Source of the DNA: an uncultured Micrococcaceae bacterium
GTDB lineage: Bacteria > Actinomycetota > Actinomycetes > Actinomycetales > Micrococcaceae
Length of the DNA stretch: 12,427 nt
Assembly (NCBI GenBank): GCA_937896705.1
Contig: CALBOC010000404.1
Location: 1 to 12,427, forward strand
Reading direction: 5' to 3'
Part shown: piece after piece, positions 1 to 5,888 of the stretch
Position numbering within the stretch: position 1 is the stretch's first letter
Layout of the letters: every line of letters begins with the position of its first letter
Position numbers and translations under genes: made by a program
The notes under the pieces: generated by a model
The model's input: only the letters and a program-made list of their open reading frames with translations
Databases searched by the model: none
What the model was told of the DNA's origin: nothing

Positions 1-52
1 AGGACGGCCCGCCGGCCATTGGTGCGGCCACGATAGGGTGCCGGAATTCCAT
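1..52 (-). CDS. Nitronate monooxygenase, N-terminal fragment (cut by window edge)
   Basis: Only the first 17 codons are present; the gene continues beyond the left edge. The reading is MEFRHPIVAAPMAGGPS. The pattern 'hPIvaAPMAGGPS' is the typical N-terminal FMN-barrel start of nitronate monooxygenases (formerly 2-nitropropane dioxygenases), flavoenzymes that oxidise alkyl nitronates to carbonyl compounds and nitrite. The start is well supported: a perfect AAGGAG lies 5 bases before the ATG on the minus strand (58-63). The gene is transcribed away from the ParB-like gene at 222, so the 169 bp between them holds both promoters. Family assignment rests on a short but characteristic peptide; related TIM-barrel enzymes such as enoyl-ACP reductase II (FabK) share this kind of N-terminus and cannot be excluded. 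Confidence 0.72.
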   Translation of the reverse strand, partial: MEFRHPIVAAPMAGGPS

Positions 53-89
53 GAGTGCTCCTTCTGCAGAGATGCGTGGTGCTGGGTTT

Positions 90-118
90 ACTCTACGACT
101 GCCTAGGACAGAACCGAA
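90..118 (-). promoter_or_regulatory. Candidate promoter of the minus-strand nitronate monooxygenase gene
   Basis: Read on the minus strand, TTCGGT (118-113) and TAGAGT (95-90) are separated by 17 bases, matching a SigA-type layout. The -10 box fits TANNNT; the -35 is weak. It would give a leader of about 30 bases containing the AAGGAG site. Judged by eye only. Confidence 0.3.
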
Positions 119-141
119 GAGCTAATCTGTGCGACACCAAG

Positions 142-206
142 AACTAGGGTTGGCCAGTCTGGGCGTGATGAGCCCCTAGAGTATTAACCAATCACGCCGT
201 CTAGTT
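142..206. repeat. Nested inverted repeats upstream of the ParB-like gene (possible operator or centromere-like site)
   Basis: Two nested pairs of perfect inverted repeats flank the presumed promoter area. The outer arms are AACTAG (142-147) and CTAGTT (201-206). The inner arms are GGCGTGAT (162-169) and ATCACGCC (191-198), with a 21-base spacer. The inner pair ends 23 bases before the start codon at 222. Ribbon-helix-helix regulators commonly bind repeats in their own promoters, so an autoregulatory operator or a parS-like site is plausible. That function is inference; only the repeats are seen. Confidence 0.45.
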
Positions 207-221
207 TTGTCAAGGTAGAAA

Positions 222-719
222 ATGTCTGAGCCGCTTGAGCATCCGGAAGCCCTGTTTGATTTCGAGGCAGTCGAGTCGCCTGCAGAAAAATCTTCACCTG
301 GTCAGCTTGCACGCGTCCAGACGACGAGCAGTGATGTTGAGGAAGACGACGACACCGTTGAAACACAAGGGGCGTTAGACATCGGGATCGCGATCCCCAC
401 CCCGTTTAGCGAGCCTGACGTTGACGAAGAGGTCGAAGCCGAAGCGAAAGAAGTCAACGAGGATGTTTTGCAACATCCCGAGTCTGCGCCGCGGAAGCAC
501 CCGAATAAGGTGAGTTTCTATCAAGAGCCCGAGGACACGGCTCGGCTGCGTGGGGCGGTCCTGCACACGATGGTCGCTGAAGGACACCGTTCATTGAGTC
601 AGTTCGTGATTCGAGCGGTTATGAAAGAAGTCCAGCGACTCGAAGAAAAATACAACGATGGCAAACCCTTCCCGGCGGTCGCGGCAAACGAGATGCCACA
701 GGGGCGTCCGCAGCGTTAA
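222..719 (+). CDS. ParB-like ribbon-helix-helix DNA-binding protein with acidic N-terminal region
   Basis: This 165-aa protein has two parts. Residues 1-90 are low complexity and rich in Glu and Asp (for example EEDDD at 40-44 and DEEVEAEAKEVNED at 68-81), so probably disordered. Residues about 95-145 look like a ribbon-helix-helix fold: a strand (NKVSFYQ, 95-101), a helix starting at PEDTARLRGA, a GHRSLSQF turn (121-128) and a helix ending in RLEEKYNDGKPFP. From memory, this C-terminal pattern occurs in actinobacterial plasmid partition ParB proteins of the ribbon-helix-helix class, for example from Leifsonia and Arthrobacter plasmids, which bind centromere repeats and partner a Walker-type ParA. 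There is no ParA in the window; the gene stands alone between a divergent nitronate monooxygenase and cstA. The ATG is preceded by AAGG 7 bases upstream. It may be an orphan regulator rather than a true partition protein. Confidence 0.7.
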   Translation: MSEPLEHPEALFDFEAVESPAEKSSPGQLARVQTTSSDVEEDDDTVETQGALDIGIAIPTPFSEPDVDEEVEAEAKEVNEDVLQHPESAPRKHPNKVSFYQEPEDTARLRGAVLHTMVAEGHRSLSQFVIRAVMKEVQRLEEKYNDGKPFPAVAANEMPQGRPQR

Positions 720-741
720 GCAACACCGGTCTGGGCGAGGT

Positions 742-769
742 TTGCTGACAAGTGTGCCAGTGATAACTA
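742..769 (+). promoter_or_regulatory. Candidate promoter of the cstA operon
   Basis: TTGCTG (742-747) and TAACTA (764-769) are 16 bases apart in the 89-bp gap before cstA. A second possible -10, TATGAG, lies at 771-776. No convincing CRP/GlxR palindrome (TGTGA-N6-TCACA) was found, although cstA in enterobacteria is under cAMP-CRP control. Weak evidence, by eye. Confidence 0.3.
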
Positions 770-796
770 GTATGAGCAATGCACATCACTCACCTC

Positions 797-802
797 AAGG
801 AG
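797..802 (+). promoter_or_regulatory. Shine-Dalgarno site that sets the cstA start
   Basis: A perfect AAGGAG sits 6 bases before the ATG at 809. It favours this start over the in-frame ATG at 779, which lacks a comparable site and would add ten residues (MHITHLKESR) in front of a normal membrane-protein N-terminus. Confidence 0.8.
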
Positions 803-808
803 TCACGC

Positions 809-2509
809 ATGCACTCACTGCTTATGGCCATTATTGGTGTCGCGATACTGTTACTCGGGTATTTTCTGTACTCCAAATTCCTGGCGAGACGGGTGTTTCA
901 CCTTAGCCCGGACTATGAAACACCAGCACATAAATACCGCGACGGCGTGGACTACGTCCCGGCAAATAAGTGGGTGCTCTGGGGCCACCATTTCACCTCC
1001 GTTGCAGGTGCAGCCCCGATCGTGGGGCCCGCTGTTGCGGTCATTTGGGGATGGCTACCCGCATTCTTGTGGGTCACCCTGGGCACCGTATTTTTCGCCG
1101 GAATGCACGACCTGGGTGCGCTGTGGGCCTCCGCACGGCATAAGGGACGTTCCATCGGGACGCTGTCGGGACGCTACATCGGTGGCTCCGGTCGAATTCT
1201 TTTTCTGGTCGTCATCTTTTTCCTGCTGCTGATGGTCAACGCGGTGTTCGCCGTCGTGATCGCCGACCTGCTCATCTCAACCCCTGCTGCGGTGATTCCC
1301 ACCTGGGGTGCGATTCTCGTGGCCCTCTTAATCGGTCAAGCAATCTATCGGTATAAATGGAACCTGCCGTTGGTCTCCATCGTGGGGGTCGTGGTCCTCT
1401 ACGCGCTGATCATCCTGGGCGCCCGATTCCCCATCGTGTTGCCCGAAACCATTCTGGGCATGTCCGCTACCGCGTTCTGGATCGTCGTGTTGTTCCTATA
1501 TGCGGGGGTCGCGTCCATGCTGCCGGTGTGGATGCTGCTGCAGCCGCGTGACTACATCAACGGGCTGCAGCTCTTTGTCGGGCTCGGTTTGCTCTACGCC
1601 GCGGTTGCGATCTCGAATCCCACCGTTGTAGCACCCGCCATTAACAACAATGTGCCCGAAGGTACGCCTGGCATTATGCCGCTGCTGTTCGTCACGGTTG
1701 CGTGTGGGGCAATTTCTGGTTTCCACGGAGTGGTTTCCTCGGGGACCTCGTCGAAACAGCTCAACAAGGAGCCCGATGCGCGGCTCGTCGGTTATTTCGG
1801 TGCCGTTGGTGAAGGACTGCTCGCACTAGGAACCATCATTGCCACAACATCTGGCTTCGCGACCCTGGCCGACTGGGAAGAAACGTATTCGGCATTCAAT
1901 GAGGGCGGGGCCGCCGCATTTGTGAGCGCAGGCAGCGGCATCCTCAATGCGGGCTTGGCCATACCGGAAGGTATCTCAGCAGCAATCCTGGCCACCATGG
2001 CCGTGCTCTTCGCTGCGACGACCATGGACACCGGTGTTCGTCTCCAACGGTTCGTGACCGCAGAAATCTTTGAGCTGTTCGGGGTGAAACTCAATGTACT
2101 CGTTGCAACGATCATTGTGTTAGTGACAGGTTTTGGGTTGGCCTTCTCCGCCGGAGGCGACGGTCGAGGCGGCATGATTATCTGGCCGCTGTTCGGCACG
2201 ACCAACCAACTGCTGGCGGCACTGACCATGTCGATCCTGGTCATCATCATGTTGCGTATGAAACGTCCAGTATGGCCGGTCATGATCCCGCTGGTATTTG
2301 TCTTCTTCGTATCGATGTACGCCGCAATCATCCAGCTGGGTCAGTTTATAGCCGAGGGCAACTGGCTGCTGGTGGTCATCGACGCGATCATCCTGATAGC
2401 TGCGGTGTGGGTCGTGCTTGCTGCGGCCAGCAGTATGATTCGCACTCGCAACGAGCCGCTGGATCTGGATGCCGAAATGGACGACATCACGGCAGGAACC
2501 TCAGTATGA
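809..2509 (+). CDS. cstA: CstA-family carbon starvation / pyruvate-type transporter
   Basis: This 566-aa polytopic membrane protein has about 15-16 hydrophobic segments. It carries the CstA family signatures: VPANKWVLWGHHFTSVAGAA (50-69) followed by IVGPA, then HDLGALWASARHKGRSIG (100-117), SGTSSKQL (311-318), TTMDTGVRLQR (404-414) and WPLFGTTNQLLA (459-470). Family members CstA and BtsT of E. coli take up pyruvate, and peptide uptake was proposed earlier; the substrate here is not determined. The protein is shorter than E. coli CstA (about 700 aa) and fits the shorter form seen in Gram-positive bacteria. The C-terminus is a hydrophilic acidic tail. The stop codon overlaps the start of the next gene (ATGA at 2506-2509), so the Cys-Cys-tail protein is very likely translationally coupled. 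The start is set by AAGGAG at 797-802. Confidence 0.93.
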   Translation: MHSLLMAIIGVAILLLGYFLYSKFLARRVFHLSPDYETPAHKYRDGVDYVPANKWVLWGHHFTSVAGAAPIVGPAVAVIWGWLPAFLWVTLGTVFFAGMHDLGALWASARHKGRSIGTLSGRYIGGSGRILFLVVIFFLLLMVNAVFAVVIADLLISTPAAVIPTWGAILVALLIGQAIYRYKWNLPLVSIVGVVVLYALIILGARFPIVLPETILGMSATAFWIVVLFLYAGVASMLPVWMLLQPRDYINGLQLFVGLGLLYAAVAISNPTVVAPAINNNVPEGTPGIMPLLFVTVACGAISGFHGVVSSGTSSKQLNKEPDARLVGYFGAVGEGLLALGTIIATTSGFATLADWEETYSAFNEGGAAAFVSAGSGILNAGLAIPEGISAAILATMAVLFAATTMDTGVRLQRFVTAEIFELFGVKLNVLVATIIVLVTGFGLAFSAGGDGRGGMIIWPLFGTTNQLLAALTMSILVIIMLRMKRPVWPVMIPLVFVFFVSMYAAIIQLGQFIAEGNWLLVVIDAIILIAAVWVVLAAASSMIRTRNEPLDLDAEMDDITAGTSV

Positions 2510-2805
2510 TCACACCCCATCACGCCGCCGGTGCCTTATGGGACCGGTGGCGTGCCGGTTGGATGGCGTTCAAAGACGGCCTCAACGAATACTACGCCGG
2601 GCCCTACCGCCAGACCTTCGCTCGGGCAGCCCGCGATGAGGAAGACTTATTTATGATGATGGTCTTTTCCGAAGCGCTGGGCGTACCGAACCCGTCGGCC
2701 TATTACACCGCAGAGCTCATGCCGGTCATGTACGAGCGATTTCATGACTGGCACACGCGCATGGGGATGGAACATTCTCCCCTGGACTCGGTGTCGTGTT
2801 GTTAG
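2506..2805 (+). CDS. Small Cys-Cys C-terminal protein ('cory-CC-star' type)
   Basis: This 99-aa soluble protein has no signal peptide and no membrane segment. It contains exactly two cysteines, and they are its last two residues (C98, C99, immediately before the stop). It matches what I recall as the 'cory-CC-star' family of Actinobacteria, named after this feature and of unknown function. The N-terminal half is aromatic-rich (LWDRWRAGWMAF, 11-22). The second half has LGVPNPSAYY (58-67), VMYERF (74-79) and histidines H80, H83 and H90. These spaced residues and the CC end recall the YbdD/YjiX proteins encoded beside cstA and btsT in E. coli. The start ATG overlaps the cstA stop by 4 bases, and the 3' end overlaps the ArsA-like gene by 10 bases. 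The gene order suggests a link between the transporter and the ATPase. A thiol, metal-binding or lipid-attachment role for the tail is inference. Confidence 0.82.
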   Translation: MITPHHAAGALWDRWRAGWMAFKDGLNEYYAGPYRQTFARAARDEEDLFMMMVFSEALGVPNPSAYYTAELMPVMYERFHDWHTRMGMEHSPLDSVSCC

Positions 2806-3767
2806 GGCACCGTCGGCTGCTTTTCTTCGGAGGCAAAGGAGGAGTCGGCAAAACCACCATGGCAAGTGCCACGGGCCTTGCGCTCGCCAAACAGGGCAAG
2901 CGGGTGCTTGTGGTGTCTACGGATCCGGCGCACAGCCTGGGACATTTATGGGGCCAACAAATTGGCGACGAGGTCACGACTGTGTACGAGGATCGTCTTG
3001 CCGGGTTAGAGATTGACCCGGCACGGACCGCTCGAAACCATTTCGCCGAGGTCGCCGATGTGGTTCGCAAGATGATGCCCGAACATTTACACGGCGAGGT
3101 GCGGAAGTACTTCCGACAGGCCATCGATTCGCCCGGTGCTCACGAAGCTGCAATGTTGGAACGAATCGCCCGGCTGAGTCTAGAAACCTCCCACGAGTGG
3201 GACACGATCATTTTCGATACTGCCCCCACAGGGCATACGCTCCGGTTACTGGAAATGCCGCAGGTCTTGACGGTCTGGGCCGAAGGCATGATGGGCCGAG
3301 CTAAAAAGACCGCGCAGTTCCATGAAGCGTTGGAAGCATTACCAGGGGGCACAAAAGTATCTGAGACGGGCCCGATCGCACAACGCAACGCACGGATCCG
3401 GCAGATTCTGGACCGCCGCAGCGCGCTCTTTTCATCATTTCACCGGATGCTCACCTCAAAATCGGTGACGGGTTTTGTGATCGTCACGCTCGCCGAACGC
3501 ATGCCAGTCGCCGAGACTCTGGAATTAAAAGAGCGACTCACGGAAGCAAACATCCCAATCGCTGGGATTATCGTGAACCGCAGATCTCCAGACAACGCTG
3601 GGGCGATGCTGGCCCAGCGACGGCGAATAGAAGACGAATATCTGGCTCAAGTTCGGACGAAGTTGAAAAAGATCCCCCTGGTGGAAATTGAACTTCAAGA
3701 GCAGGAACTCGCTGGAGCCCTCGCCATTGAACAACTTGCCGATCAACTTCATGGCTATCTTCAATGA
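2796..3767 (+). CDS. ArsA/Get3-like P-loop ATPase, cysteine-free
   Basis: This 323-aa single-domain ATPase of the ArsA/GET3 branch of the SIMIBI class has a deviant Walker A motif GGKGGVGKTT (12-21) with the intermonomer lysine, a switch I region STDPAHSLG (41-49) and a switch II region DTAPTGHTLRLLEMP (141-155), all diagnostic. Relatives power arsenite efflux (ArsA), insert tail-anchored proteins (Get3) or have unknown roles in bacteria. No cysteine occurs anywhere, so it lacks both the ArsA metal-site cysteines and the Get3 CXXC zinc motif; a role in arsenite extrusion is therefore unlikely. The start is taken as GTG at 2796, inside the end of the preceding gene. TTG at 2799 is also possible, since no good Shine-Dalgarno site decides; coupling to the upstream gene is likely. 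The first strand LLFFGGKGG begins within ten residues, so little can be missing. Confidence 0.88.
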   Translation: MLLGHRRLLFFGGKGGVGKTTMASATGLALAKQGKRVLVVSTDPAHSLGHLWGQQIGDEVTTVYEDRLAGLEIDPARTARNHFAEVADVVRKMMPEHLHGEVRKYFRQAIDSPGAHEAAMLERIARLSLETSHEWDTIIFDTAPTGHTLRLLEMPQVLTVWAEGMMGRAKKTAQFHEALEALPGGTKVSETGPIAQRNARIRQILDRRSALFSSFHRMLTSKSVTGFVIVTLAERMPVAETLELKERLTEANIPIAGIIVNRRSPDNAGAMLAQRRRIEDEYLAQVRTKLKKIPLVEIELQEQELAGALAIEQLADQLHGYLQ

Positions 3768-3924
3768 TCTCGGAAGCACTGACACGGCCACCAGACAGCC
3801 AAGAACCATAACTCACAGACCGGGGCTCGTTGGACGCCTCGGCGAAGGTTTGACCCGGTTTCGTCTCAATCTTGGGCTCATGAGTGTGAACCTTGAGTGG
3901 GCATGAGGTCTCGTAGCGCAACAG

Positions 3925-3988
3925 GCTCAGCGCTTGAAAGTTCTTCTTACCGGTGCAGGCACGGCCTCTCCTAAGAGTGCTCAGCGCT
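3925..3988 (+). repeat. Direct decamer repeat in the gap after the ArsA-like gene
   Basis: GCTCAGCGCT occurs at 3925-3934 and again at 3979-3988, 54 bases apart, each copy containing the palindrome AGCGCT. The pair lies in the 255-bp stretch 3768-4022 between the ATPase and the lipoprotein gene, upstream of the lipoprotein promoter. The rest of that stretch shows no convincing gene, RNA or rho-independent terminator. The repeat may be a regulator site or chance. Confidence 0.35.
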
Positions 3989-4010
3989 GTTGGTCTGCGA
4001 CCGGGTCCAA

Positions 4011-4016
4011 TACAGT
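4011..4016 (+). promoter_or_regulatory. -10 box of a leaderless lipoprotein gene
   Basis: TACAGT fits TANNNT and ends 6 bases before the ATG at 4023, so transcription would begin at or next to the start codon. There is no Shine-Dalgarno site at a normal distance. A possible -35, TTGGTC (3990-3995), has a short 15-base spacer. Leaderless genes are common in Actinobacteria; the assignment is by pattern only. Confidence 0.5.
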
Positions 4017-4022
4017 AGGGAC

Positions 4023-4220
4023 ATGAAACACACGCGTATCCCCGCCCTCTTCTTCGCCGCAAGTCTTGCGCTCGTTGGATGCAGCAACAGCGGCGAAGCT
4101 CCAGACGACAACGTGACACCAGCGCCCTATGAACCCGAAGAGCCCGTCCCAGCAGAAACACTCAATGAGGACACCGGCGAAAGTGAACCCGTCAGCCCGC
4201 CACCGGCTGACGAAGAATAA
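4023..4220 (+). CDS. Small acidic Pro/Glu-rich lipoprotein
   Basis: This 65-aa protein starts MKHTR and continues with a hydrophobic stretch ending in the lipobox LVGC (17-20). This is a type II signal peptide, with lipidation and cleavage expected at C20. The mature part is only about 46 residues, strongly acidic and rich in Pro and Glu (for example YEPEEPVPAE), probably disordered and tethered to the outer face of the membrane. No domain is recognised and the function is unknown. The ATG at 4023 was preferred to an upstream TTG at 3990 because it gives a normal signal peptide with early basic residues and has a -10 box 6 bases ahead. The gene stands alone and converges with the HEAT-repeat gene, 69 bp away; no clear terminator hairpin is visible between them. 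Confidence 0.75.
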   Translation: MKHTRIPALFFAASLALVGCSNSGEAPDDNVTPAPYEPEEPVPAETLNEDTGESEPVSPPPADEE

Positions 4221-4289
4221 CCTATCGCTGGAAGCCGCCGCGACAAGCGGTGACCCAGGCCCTCAGGTGCGTGGGGCGGAGATCTAGCG

Positions 4290-4871
4290 CTAATACCTTG
4301 GCGCCACCGCGAGATCGGGGCGGTTATGCCGTTTGGCGATTTCCCCCAGCGCATCTTCAGCGGCACCGGCCAGCTGAGAGTTCGGGTCCATGACTAACCG
4401 CTGCAGACGATCAATCGCCTTATCGTGTTGTGGGGTCGCAACCACACCCAGCGCACGGGCAGCAGTAATGCGCACATGCGGGTAGGGGTCATCGCTGAGC
4501 AACGCCACCAGTTCATCAACGTAGGCCAACTTATGGTGTCCCACCAGTTGGGCGGCGATCTCTCGAACTTGCCAATCTTCATCGTTCAGGGCGATCTGCA
4601 CGGCTCCGGAGGCTTGGTGATGCCAGGCGTGCAACAGGGCCTGACCGGCCCACACGCGCGCCATATAAGGTTCGATCGCGTCCATCCCGCCGAGCAGTTT
4701 GATGTCCGGATCGGATTCGGCCTCCGGCGTAGTCTGCCCGGCCAGCAGTCGCATCGCCCAGTCGACCAGGGTCGTGTACCCCAGCGTTTCAACCGCGCCG
4801 GCGATGCGCGTGGTGACGGGTTTTGAGAAGTGGTCGGGGCTGTTGGCAGAATGCGGTGCGGAATAGGACAT
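4290..4871 (-). CDS. HEAT-repeat protein
   Basis: This 193-aa soluble protein has an alpha-solenoid C-terminal half with about three HEAT/PBS-lyase-like repeats: near ALNDEDWQVREIAAQLVGHH (94-113), LLSDDPYPHVRITAARALGV (124-143) and LVMDPNSQLAGAAEDALGEI (159-178). Each shows the 'd..  VR..AA.aLg' pattern. The N-terminal 90 residues are less repetitive, with a helical WAMRLLAG region and an aromatic/His patch (HAWHHQ, 81-86). Such repeats usually mediate protein-protein contacts and give no enzymatic role. It is the only complete gene on the minus strand here; it is divergent from the thioesterase gene with 41 bp between the starts, so the two may share regulation. The RBS is weak (AAGG about 12 bases ahead). 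Confidence 0.78.
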   Translation of the reverse strand: MSYSAPHSANSPDHFSKPVTTRIAGAVETLGYTTLVDWAMRLLAGQTTPEAESDPDIKLLGGMDAIEPYMARVWAGQALLHAWHHQASGAVQIALNDEDWQVREIAAQLVGHHKLAYVDELVALLSDDPYPHVRITAARALGVVATPQHDKAIDRLQRLVMDPNSQLAGAAEDALGEIAKRHNRPDLAVAPRY

Positions 4872-4899
4872 GTCTCTATTGTGCCTTGTTCGCGGGTGG

Positions 4900-4905
4900 T
4901 AGTTT
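4900..4905 (+). promoter_or_regulatory. -10 box for a leaderless thioesterase/exporter operon
   Basis: TAGTTT (TANNNT) ends 7 bases before the ATG at 4913, and no Shine-Dalgarno sequence lies at normal spacing. CTATTG (4876-4881) could be a weak -35 with an 18-base spacer. This lies in the 41-bp divergent gap and would drive the six-gene unit that follows. By eye only. Confidence 0.45.
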
Positions 4906-4912
4906 AGTGATT

Positions 4913-5872
4913 ATGCGCTCGCGAAGTTCCATTACCTTACACTTCCGGGCTGAAGCGTACGATCATCCCTCGGGATACGTGGATGCCGGTACCGTCATGA
5001 GCTGGCTCGATAAAGCCGGATATGCTGCCGCAGCCACTTGGGCCGGCGGCAACGTCGTGGCCACCTACATCGGGAACATGAAATTCGGTCACCCGGTGCC
5101 GGTCGATTCCCAAATCACCGCCCAGGCCAGACTGATCTACACCGAAGACACCCAAGTCCACGTCCAAGGTCGGCTAACGCTGCCCGACGTACTCAATGAG
5201 GACGGCGAACCCACGGTGGCCACCTGGGTGGTCATGGTCTATGAAGCCGTTGATGCCGCAGGCAATCCCAAGCAGATCAAGCAGTGGGAACCGCGCACCG
5301 AGGCTGGGCACCGGCGACGCGAAGTCGCCAAACAACGCTCGATTGAACACGTGCGCGGGGAAGAAGCACTGGGACAAATCTCTTTCCCGGAAGACGCCGA
5401 CACCACCGCCGAAGTCGTGCTGCTGTGCTTTATCGCCCACGCCGCCGAAGTCACCCCGGGCTTCCGCTTGCAAGGCGGTTCGGTCATGAACTGGTTGGAT
5501 GAGGCGGCCTTTGTGTGTGCCTCGCGCTGGGCGGGCAAACCCGCGGTCGCCGTGTTTGCCGGTGGCGTGCAGTTCTACCACGGCGTGTACGTGGGCGATA
5601 TCGTAGAGATCGAGGCCCGGATCGTACACACCACGGAACGCTCGATGTATTTGGTGGTGCGTGCCTGGAGTGGGAAACCAGAACAGCGCAACCTGGGTCC
5701 GGTGGCCCAATCCATTGCGATTATGGTGGTCGCCGAGGAGGGCAAGGCCGAACCGATTCCGTCCTGGCAGCCACAGACCGAGGCCGAAAAACAACTCCAA
5801 CACCACGCGATCGAGCTGGTTTCGATGCGAAATAAAAATGTGTATGAATGGTCGACGGTAGAAACGCCCTGA
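4913..5872 (+). CDS. Double-hotdog acyl-CoA thioesterase
   Basis: This 319-aa protein is made of two hotdog domains, a tandem layout seen in acyl-CoA hydrolases of the ACOT/YkhA type, which cleave acyl-CoA to free acid and CoA in the cytosol. Domain 1 (about 5-128) has DAGTVMSWLDKAGYAAAATW (24-43); domain 2 (about 165-288) has GGSVMNWLDEAAFVCASRW (188-206). The matching Asp residues D33 and D196 lie where family members carry the helix acidic residue of the active site. Both domains end in a related Trp-Pro motif followed by TEA (WEPRTEA 125-131, WQPQTEA 285-291), showing internal duplication. The ATG at 4913 was chosen because upstream in-frame starts run into the divergent HEAT gene and a -10 box lies 7 bases ahead. 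It is followed after 16 bp by the first ABC gene. Chain-length preference is unknown. Confidence 0.85.
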   Translation: MRSRSSITLHFRAEAYDHPSGYVDAGTVMSWLDKAGYAAAATWAGGNVVATYIGNMKFGHPVPVDSQITAQARLIYTEDTQVHVQGRLTLPDVLNEDGEPTVATWVVMVYEAVDAAGNPKQIKQWEPRTEAGHRRREVAKQRSIEHVRGEEALGQISFPEDADTTAEVVLLCFIAHAAEVTPGFRLQGGSVMNWLDEAAFVCASRWAGKPAVAVFAGGVQFYHGVYVGDIVEIEARIVHTTERSMYLVVRAWSGKPEQRNLGPVAQSIAIMVVAEEGKAEPIPSWQPQTEAEKQLQHHAIELVSMRNKNVYEWSTVETP

Positions 5873-5878
5873 CCGGGT

Positions 5879-5883
5879 AGGAA
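5879..5883 (+). promoter_or_regulatory. Shine-Dalgarno site supporting a TTG start
   Basis: AGGAA lies 5 bases before TTG at 5889 and gives the expected N-terminus MLKLLARFARPY of an exporter half-subunit. No ATG is nearby in frame, so TTG is the likely start. Confidence 0.55.
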
Positions 5884-5888
5884 CGTCT

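Noticed and set aside
779..808. Alternative cstA start ten codons upstream
   Set aside because: The AAGGAG at 797-802 is positioned for ATG 809, lies inside the alternative extension, and no comparable site precedes 779.
720..808. cAMP-receptor/GlxR-type site in front of cstA
   Set aside because: TGTG occurs once near 753, but there is no TCACA partner at the required spacing.
2272..2505. Extended version of the Cys-Cys-tail protein starting inside cstA
   Set aside because: The extension is an out-of-frame reading of cstA; the ATG at 2506 overlapping the cstA stop gives a compact domain-like protein.
3688..3906. 72-aa open frame overlapping the end of the ATPase gene
   Set aside because: It overlaps the ATPase in another frame, has no ribosome-binding site, and the peptide shows no recognisable domain.
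3568..4161. Long minus-strand frame (197 aa) through the gap and into the lipoprotein gene
   Set aside because: It overlaps two supported genes on the other strand, has an Arg/Cys-rich unnatural composition and shows no domain.
4221..4289. Bidirectional terminator between the converging lipoprotein and HEAT genes
   Set aside because: Only short 4-base stems (CCGC/GCGG) and no T-tract were found.
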